A stretch of 64,000 nt of DNA from Anadara kagoshimensis (taxonomy: Eukaryota; Mollusca; Bivalvia; Arcoida; Arcidae). The stretch spans positions 15,828,698-15,892,697 of the forward strand of contig CM037860.1 of assembly GCA_021292105.1 (NCBI GenBank). The letters are read 5' to 3'. Shown in pieces: positions 60,301 to 64,000 of the stretch (position 1 is the first letter of the stretch; every line of letters begins with the position of its first letter). The position numbers and the translations under genes were made by a program. Under the pieces are notes generated by a model that was not told where the DNA came from, did no database searches, and was given only the letters and a program-made list of their open reading frames with translations.

Positions 60301-63300
60301 TTTTGCAACCGTGACCATGACCTTTTGATCCATGACCTTTTTCTATACATCAAAGTGATCGTTGTATCAATACCTACAACATTCTAATATACATGCCTAT
60401 ACAAAAAGTTCATAGTTTTCAAGATAATGAATCGTTTAAGTTTACTTTCGCATCTGTGACCTTGACCTTTGAACCAATGACCTAAATCTATATATCAAAA
60501 TGATCTTTACATCAATACTAACAATATTCCAATATACATGCATATACAAAAAGTTTATAGTTTTAAGATAATGAACCATTTTGGTATTGATTTGCTACTG
60601 TGACCTTGACCTTTGGACCCATGACCTTTTTCTATACATCAAAATGATCGTTGTATCAATACCTACAACATTCTCATAAATATTCTTATACAAAAAGTTC
60701 ATAGTTTTCAAGATAATGAACCATTTAAGTTTTCTTTCATATCTGTGACCTTGACCTTTAAACCAATGACCTTAATCTATATATCAAAATAATCGTTACT
60801 TCAAAACCAACAATATTCCAATATACATGCCTATACAAAAAGTTTATAGTTTTCGAGATAATAAATAATATTAGAAAAGTAAAAAATTAGGTCATGACCT
60901 TCATAATTGACCTTGACACCATTTTGAAGGTAATTACAAGAATATGTCAAAACTGAAAACCCCATGTCATTATCTCGTCATATAGTCAAGTTATAACAAT
61001 TTAAAAATATTTTACGATTTTTTCAAAATTAAATGCAAAAACGCGTAACCTATTTTTAAACCAAATTTCATGAAATGAACAAACTTAAAGGTTAAGACTA
61101 TGTAGAATCCAAATATCACATCAGTTTTTGCCTCCAATGAGTGGTTCAACAGAAGAAGATTTTTTTAGGTTTTGTCTATTTTTAGTAACAGCGGCCATCT
61201 TGGATATTCGATTGCCATGATTTGAACAAACTATAGTTAGACTCTGTCAAGGACCTTCCATGGCAAATTTGGTTTCAGTTGGCCCAGTAGTTTCGGAGGA
61301 GAAGATTAAAGTTTACTGACGCACGCACGGACGCATGCACGCACGCACGCCTCGCCATGCCATAAGCTCACATGGCCTTTGGCCAGGTGAGCTAACAAGC
61401 GTCTTTTATCTACAGCTGCACTGGTCAAGAAGTGTTTTACTCAGACATAAGTACACTTAATTTGAATCTTAAATCAAGTTTGTGAAGAATCTATATATAT
61501 TATGCATAGACTTGCTTCAGGATTTTTTTAATTAACCTTTGTGAAGTTTTTGAATTTTTTGTCAAGGTTTTTGGTCTCATTCATGTTCCAGGGTTGTGGG
61601 TTCAAGCTCCTAACAAGTTTCTTGGGGTTTTGGAAGAAGAAATTTAATTTCACATAACATCAGTCTTCCCTGCTAAAAAGCTAGGTGTTAATTTACAATG
61701 GACAGGTGTCCCATTCTTGGAAAGTCTCAAACTATCGTTCCCTTTGCACCATAGTGTAAGCTAAGCAAAAGCATGATGAGTCTATTTATATAGGCTTTTT
61801 AACAGACTAATGAGAAAAATGTCAGAGTAGAATAAGCATTGTTTGCAATAGAAATTATCACTTTTGCATTAAAACTACCGTAATATTACAATGCAACCAC
61901 TATTGAGTTGTAAAAAGACTGAAATCAAATCAAAATGAAAAATTCACAAAAATGAAAAAAAAAAAAAAAAACCCAAATGTTTTACTATATTGTGGACTTA
62001 GTTTAAAGATTAAGTGTTGAAATTTACCTCTTCACTATTGTTATAGCTGCTAGAATCTTCTTCTTTTTCCTCCTCCTCTTCTTCACTTTCTTCTTCCTCA
62101 TCATCATCTTCATCATCGTCTTCATCACTGTCAACAAATTTTTTTAAGAGTTAGCCATCATTTTTCAAATTTCAATTCTTACTCAATCATGAATAAATAC
62201 GGCAATTAAAATGTTCCTTTATTAATACAAGAATTTAAAAGCTAAAAGCAAAAGTTGTTGTAAAAAGATCACATTGTTAGTAAAACAAGTGCAAGTTCCC
62301 TTCTCTCAAATATTCATCCTCCCTCCAGGTGAGATTTCCCCATGTGACATAAATAATAATAATAACGGAATTTTATTATCCTTCCTCTTAAAGACAGGGT
62401 TATATTAAGATGAAAACTTGATATTCATTAAAGTTACAAAAATATTTTACCTTCCATACTCTACATCTTCATCTTCACTGGAATCGTCATCTTCATCAGC
62501 GATTGCGTCGATTGTTACACCTACAATGCCATCCTTCTCTTCATCCTCATCGACATCTTCTTCATCATCTTCTGCATTTGATTGTCTACTGGATGAACCG
62601 ACCTAGAAAATATACAAGAGATAAAATATGTGCAAACTAACATACACTCCACATTACACTCATGACCTTGAACTTTAATCTACGTTACTAAACATCCGTA
62701 CAGAGTTGAGCTGAGTAATGGTGTTTAATGTAACAGTCAAGAATATTTCACTTTTATTGAGACCTCATCAGCTATAGGCCAAGTTGCAGAAATTTTGCCT
62801 GTGTTGAGCTTATGGCATTATACAGTAGGGTTCTTTATTGTGCTAATCCTACCTTGAACCTCGTTTATTTTATGTTCCCATCCAAAAGAACCATGAATTT
62901 CATTTCCTAATGCAGAGTGCTTTGCGAAAGAACTGTCACTAACTACTTTCAAGTCTTGGGTCAGACCCGGTCTGAACCCACGACCTCCCACTTCCAGAGA
63001 AAGCACTCTACCAACTGAGCTACTGCAGTGGTCAAATGTAGGAGATAAGGAATGTATACAATACTGCAAAAATCTAAGATTTGACATGTAATCTTTGACC
63101 TTTAACCTACAAACTTAATAACTTTGGTTAGATTTTAATTATTTCAAATGGATTGCATAATTAAATAACAAATGAATCGGTAATAATTAAAAACAAGAGG
63201 GCTAGGAAGGCCCTGGGCACTCACCTGAAAATTGTTTACATTTTCATTCCATACCTTTTGACTTTTCATCCATGAATGTGCCTGTTGGACATGAAGTTAA

Positions 63301-64000
63301 ATGGTATATAGACAAATGTCAACAATCCATACAACATGTCTGAATAAAAGAATTAATCATAAAATCTGTATCTTACCTGGGAGGAGCTGCTACATGCTGA
63401 TTCCTGATACGATGAACTACTACCAGAACTAGATCCACCACTAGAACCTGATGAACACTGATCCATGCTAGAACTTCCAGCTGAACTAGAAATGCCTACT
63501 GAGCTAGAAGAACTGGCTTCTTCACTAGTTATATTGCCACTTTTACTACCAGAACTTGTTGCTGACTGTGCGGACTCGGTACAGACGTCCACAGAAGAAC
63601 TTGATATACAAGAAGACTGTACAGAACTGTTATTTTTGTCACAAACGTCTTTAGATGAACTAGCTTCAGAAAAAGCTTGAACGTCCTCGCTACTACTAGT
63701 TATAGAGTCACATTCTCCTGTTTCTTTGTTACTACTTTGCATCTTATCTGACTGACTTTCACTCAATTCTTTTTCCATGTTTAAATTATTTTCATTTTCT
63801 GCATGTCCATTGGCTAGTTTGTCTTCTAATTGTGGCAATGGAGCACCTGCATCATTGTTTTCATCATTATCAGTTCCATTGCTACTACAATTGTTACTGG
63901 CATCACCTTCCCCATCATCTCCTGATGCGGCAGAAAATCTTGGTTTTGAGTGTCTTATCATAGGAGATCTAACTTCTTTCTTTTTCTTTTTCAAACTTCG
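44674..64000 (-). CDS. PPM1G: PPM1G, protein phosphatase 1G (PP2C gamma), C-terminal seven exons; gene enters from the right edge
   Basis: Gene-level entry. Exons 64000-63377 (open at the edge), 62602-62451, 62127-62028, 59285-59051, 58092-57963, 57273-57180 and 44967-44674 join without phase conflict: 543 codons including the stop. Order: Lys-rich then Ser-rich low-complexity region, a strongly acidic Asp/Glu region, then the C-terminal half of the PP2C catalytic domain. PP2C signatures seen: A-N-A-G-D-S-R, D-H-K-P, R-I-E-A-A-G-G, L-S-R-A-I-G-D, L-A-C-D-G-I-W and G-T-G-C-D-N-M-T; the Asp residues of the last two are metal ligands in the family. The acidic insert inside the catalytic domain is specific to PPM1G, a nuclear metal-dependent Ser/Thr phosphatase linked in other animals to pre-mRNA splicing and histone handling. 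A C-terminal K-R-A-K may be a nuclear signal. The N-terminal catalytic half is outside the window. Confidence 0.93.
45627..46142. mobile_element. Inverted-repeat element with CAGGGTTTTCCC termini
   Basis: Left end CAGGGTTTTCCCAG; right end AAGGGAAACCCTG, its inverse. Sub-terminal blocks also pair (AATGGACCCCCAGAAATA... and ...GGGAGTCCTAAGGACTCCC). Tips beginning CAGGG fit hAT-type MITEs. No coding capacity seen. Confidence 0.6.
46331..46966 (+). repeat. 178-bp satellite, array 1
   Basis: CTAGAAATAAAATACACGGC recurs at 46383, 46561, 46739 and 46917 (exactly 178 bp apart). The unit contains a near-palindrome GATATCTGATGAGATATC and two direct copies of CGCATTTGGTAACAAAA. The array opens GTTACAACGCATTTGGTAAC. 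The short minus frames starting M-Y-F-I-S-R-S-C here and in array 2 are frames of the unit. Confidence 0.9.
47292..48680 (+). mobile_element. Bivalve-type dispersed element, copy A
   Basis: Starts AACAAGAGGTCCATGAGCCT, carries about four of the TGACCTTGACC tandem units (47570-48200), then TGCAAATCTGAAA/GGGGCCCCAAGGGGACATAA blocks and ends CTTTGGCTCAGGTGAGCT. The last 70 nt are duplicated (ends at 48611 and 48680). Non-coding. Confidence 0.7.
49090..49658 (-). pseudogene. Decayed zinc-finger/hAT-type transposase-like gene (ZNF862-like N-terminal part)
   Basis: From the ATG at 49658 the frame reads [10 protein letters not shown], then [13 protein letters not shown]; a frameshift leads to [12 protein letters not shown], then [13 protein letters not shown]; a second shift leads to [22 protein letters not shown]. 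Spacing C-x2-C ... H-x4-H is that of a TTF/BED-type zinc finger as in ZNF862-like proteins, a group derived from hAT transposases. Further on, V-H-C-M-A-H-R resembles a transposase-domain motif, but large parts are missing and stops occur. Not a working gene. It lies between CAGGGATTGAG inverted repeats, on the strand opposite to none of the PPM1G exons (same strand, inside the last intron). Confidence 0.7.
49133..49960. mobile_element. hAT-like DNA transposon remnant
   Basis: Left end CAGGGATTGAGCTTAAC and right end GTTAATCTCAATCCCTG form 17-bp inverted repeats with one mismatch, about 830 bp apart. They bracket nearly all of the ZNF862-like remnant. Flanks ATCAG and ATCGG next to the ends could be a worn target duplication, though not a clear 8-bp one. 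Far shorter than an autonomous hAT element, so internally deleted. Confidence 0.65.
50187..50790 (+). repeat. 178-bp satellite, array 2
   Basis: Same unit and orientation as 46331-46966, about 3.4 copies. One copy has a 4-bp CAGT insertion (GTCAGTCAGTCGG). Confidence 0.9.
51085..51255 (+). repeat. Dispersed repeat family R, copy 2
   Basis: Shares GGTGCTTACCCTTCC, CCTCACTTCCCT, TGTCAGTTCCAAAGTTTT and GATTTGGACATGGAT with 222-390, in the same orientation. It sits in the last PPM1G intron. Confidence 0.65.
51884..52860 (-). mobile_element. Bivalve-type dispersed element, copy B (inverted)
   Basis: On the minus strand it starts AACAAGAGACCCATGGGCCT, has about three of the TGACCTTGACC tandem units, then the GGGGCCCCAAGGGGACATAA block, and ends with the Ctcaggtgagct motif (TTAGCTCACCTGAGC on plus at 51884). 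Head-to-head counterpart of copy A. Confidence 0.75.
53271..53307. repeat. Poly-T run
   Basis: 37 consecutive T. From here to 55800, apart from the CA microsatellite, I see no gene or repeat structure. Confidence 0.9.
54278..54330. repeat. (CA)n microsatellite
   Basis: About 26 uninterrupted CA units. Confidence 0.95.
55809..56862 (-). repeat. 178-bp satellite, array 3 (inverted)
   Basis: Same unit in the opposite orientation, about five copies, some with an extra CGCATTTGGTAACAAAAGTA module. It ends at GCGTTGTAAC (56849-56858), the exact inverse of the GTTACAACGC that opens array 1, so the array has one defined end. Confidence 0.9.
57180..57273 (-). CDS. PPM1G: PPM1G exon: catalytic segment after DGIW
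   Basis: The acceptor is TTTTTACAG|G and the donor GAACAG|GTATGT; 94 nt, phase 2 in, phase 0 out. It encodes [12 protein letters not shown] then a basic stretch and S-L-V-C-E-Q, the helix preceding the last catalytic strand. Confidence 0.93.
57795..57872 (-). repeat. tRNA-derived SINE head
   Basis: The minus strand reads GTGGTAGCTCAGTTGGTAGA (A box) and GGTTGTGGGTTCAAACCCCA (B box) at tRNA spacing. Nearly the same head is on the minus strand at 62980-63035. It lies in the PPM1G intron between the exons at 57963 and 57273. Confidence 0.65.
57963..58092 (-). CDS. PPM1G: PPM1G exon: catalytic segment with ACDGIW motif
   Basis: The acceptor is ACATTTTAG|GG and the donor ATATG|GTTAGT; 130 nt, phase 1 in, phase 2 out. 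It encodes G-D-H-L-Y-K, then [11 protein letters not shown] and [11 protein letters not shown]; the Asp of CDG is a conserved metal ligand in PP2C enzymes. Confidence 0.93.
58240..58400 (+). repeat. SINE-like fragment
   Basis: Blocks GTGAGAAAGTTCTCAGTTTG, CTTGCCAAAAATTGTAGGTT, GACTCTCTCAATATATG, GAGTAAAACACTACTATTAC; same tail family as 13000-13180. Confidence 0.5.
58438..58872. mobile_element. Foldback element with GTTCCTACAG termini
   Basis: Left end AGTTCCTACAGAC, right end GGCCTGTAGGAACCC (inverse). Both sides carry repeated AAATTTAAGGACTTTTTAGG / TTTTTAGGGTC blocks. No coding frame. Confidence 0.65.
59051..59285 (-). CDS. PPM1G: PPM1G exon: PP2C catalytic core
   Basis: The acceptor is TATTTGTAG|CCT and the donor GCGATTG|GTAAGT; 235 nt, phase 0 in, phase 1 out. 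Contains [38 protein letters not shown] and N-L-S-R-A-I-G, all PP2C family motifs in the expected order. Confidence 0.95.
59584..61395 (+). mobile_element. Bivalve-type dispersed element, copy C (longest), with a nested MITE
   Basis: Starts AACAAGAGGCCCAATAGGGC, has about five TGACCTTGACC tandem units (60190-60890), then TTGGTTTCAGTTGGCCCAGT, GGAGGAGAAGATTAAAGTTT, an ACGCACG-rich stretch and the end GGCCTTTGGCCAGGTGAGCT, then AA. No coding frame. An unrelated inverted-repeat element is inserted at 59744-60185. Confidence 0.75.
59744..60185. mobile_element. hAT-like MITE nested in copy C
   Basis: Left end CAGAGATTTATCAGGGTC; right end GCCCTTGATAAATCCCTG (inverse with small differences). AATGA is present directly before the left end and directly after the right end, and the surrounding unit (ACCAATGAC...ATCTATAT) is restored if the element is removed. 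Confidence 0.7.
62028..62127 (-). CDS. PPM1G: PPM1G exon: acidic region, part 2
   Basis: The acceptor is TTTGTTGACAG|T and the donor GAAGAG|GTAAAT; 100 nt, phase 2 in, phase 0 out. Almost wholly Asp and Glu, ending S-S-S-Y-N-N-S-E-E, which joins P-G-S-D-S-G of the next exon; E-E-P-G-S-D-S-G is also found in vertebrate PPM1G. Confidence 0.88.
62451..62602 (-). CDS. PPM1G: PPM1G exon: acidic region, part 1
   Basis: The acceptor is TATTTTCTAG|GTC and the donor GGAAG|GTAAAA; 152 nt, phase 0 in, phase 2 out. It encodes V-G-S-S-S-R-Q-S then a D/E-rich stretch with one hydrophobic break, [11 protein letters not shown], before [10 protein letters not shown]. The frame on the other strand (62418-62606, Ser-rich) is its antisense shadow. 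Confidence 0.85.
62725..63035 (-). repeat. tRNA-derived SINE, near complete
   Basis: On the minus strand: head CAGTAGCTCAGTTGGTAGAG (A box), GGTCGTGGGTTCAGACC (B box), then GTCTGACCCAAGACTTGAAA, CTTTCGCAAAGCACTCTGCA, and a tail with CTATAGCTGATGAGGTCTC and GAAATATTCTTGACTG. The other SINE-like copies in the window carry subsets of these blocks. The open frame at 62818-63087 lies across it. Confidence 0.7.
63190..63240 (+). mobile_element. 5' end fragment of the bivalve-type element
   Basis: AACAAGAGGGCTAGGAAGGC, CCTGGGCACTCACCTG: only the start of the element, in a PPM1G intron. Confidence 0.45.
63377..64000 (-). CDS. PPM1G: PPM1G exon: Lys- and Ser-rich region (partial at window edge)
   Basis: Open from the window edge (R-S-L-K-K-K-K-K) to the donor TCCCAG|GTAAGA, 208 codons, phase 0 out. 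After the basic start come R-H-S-K-P-R-F-S, acidic and Asn-rich stretches, then a long Ser-dominated tail with many S-S-S and G-S-S runs. This Ser-rich segment is long and low-complexity; codon-level repeats (AGT/AGC/TCT/TCA) suggest slippage growth. The first base of this exon is not in the window. Confidence 0.88.

Noticed and set aside
62418-62606. Plus-strand Ser-rich frame
   Set aside because: It is antisense to the acidic PPM1G exon at 62602-62451, whose splice phases are consistent.

Overview
The window looks like nuclear DNA of a bivalve mollusc. The sequence is AT-rich and its genes are split by GT-AG introns. The intergenic DNA is full of minisatellites, tRNA-derived SINE-like pieces, small inverted-repeat elements and dispersed elements whose ends resemble ones I know from bivalve genomes (start like AACAAGAGGCCC, end like GGCCAGGTGAGCTAA). 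The bivalve assignment is an inference; the species is not determined.

Two protein genes can be reconstructed, both on the minus strand. (1) 31333 down to 4844 holds the first six coding exons of a class I cytokine receptor of the gp130/Domeless type: signal peptide, an Ig-like exon, the cytokine-binding first domain with the C-x9-C-x-W signature, and a fibronectin III domain ending in a degenerate WSxWS motif. All exon junction phases agree. The transmembrane and cytoplasmic exons must lie beyond position 1. (2) From the right edge (64000) down to 44674 lie the last seven coding exons of PPM1G, a PP2C-family nuclear Ser/Thr phosphatase, again with all phases agreeing. Its N-terminal exons lie beyond the window.

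Layout: 1-705 carries a small tandem repeat and a dispersed repeat. 706-4888 is an array of 82 copies of a 51-bp unit. 4844-31333 is the receptor gene, whose introns also contain six other unrelated minisatellites (units 22, 57, 42, about 40-44, 85 and 21 bp). 31334-44673 is intergenic, with microsatellites, SINE-like pieces and foldback elements and no recognisable gene. 44674-64000 is PPM1G; its 12.2-kb last intron holds 178-bp satellite arrays, a decayed hAT-like transposon with remnants of a zinc-finger transposase-type protein, and two of the bivalve-type elements.

The most unusual observation is that the 51-bp minisatellite is not anonymous DNA. Its unit is the last 40 nt of receptor exon 6 plus the first 11 nt of the following intron, so the exon end and its 5' splice site (GATG|GTAAGTAC) have been amplified about 82 times. 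On the receptor strand each unit is 17 codons long, repeats the YWS part of the WSxWS motif, and carries a consensus U1-binding site. A single-base difference switches each unit between a Trp codon and a stop. A shared TACTG at the two original breakpoints suggests how the array began.
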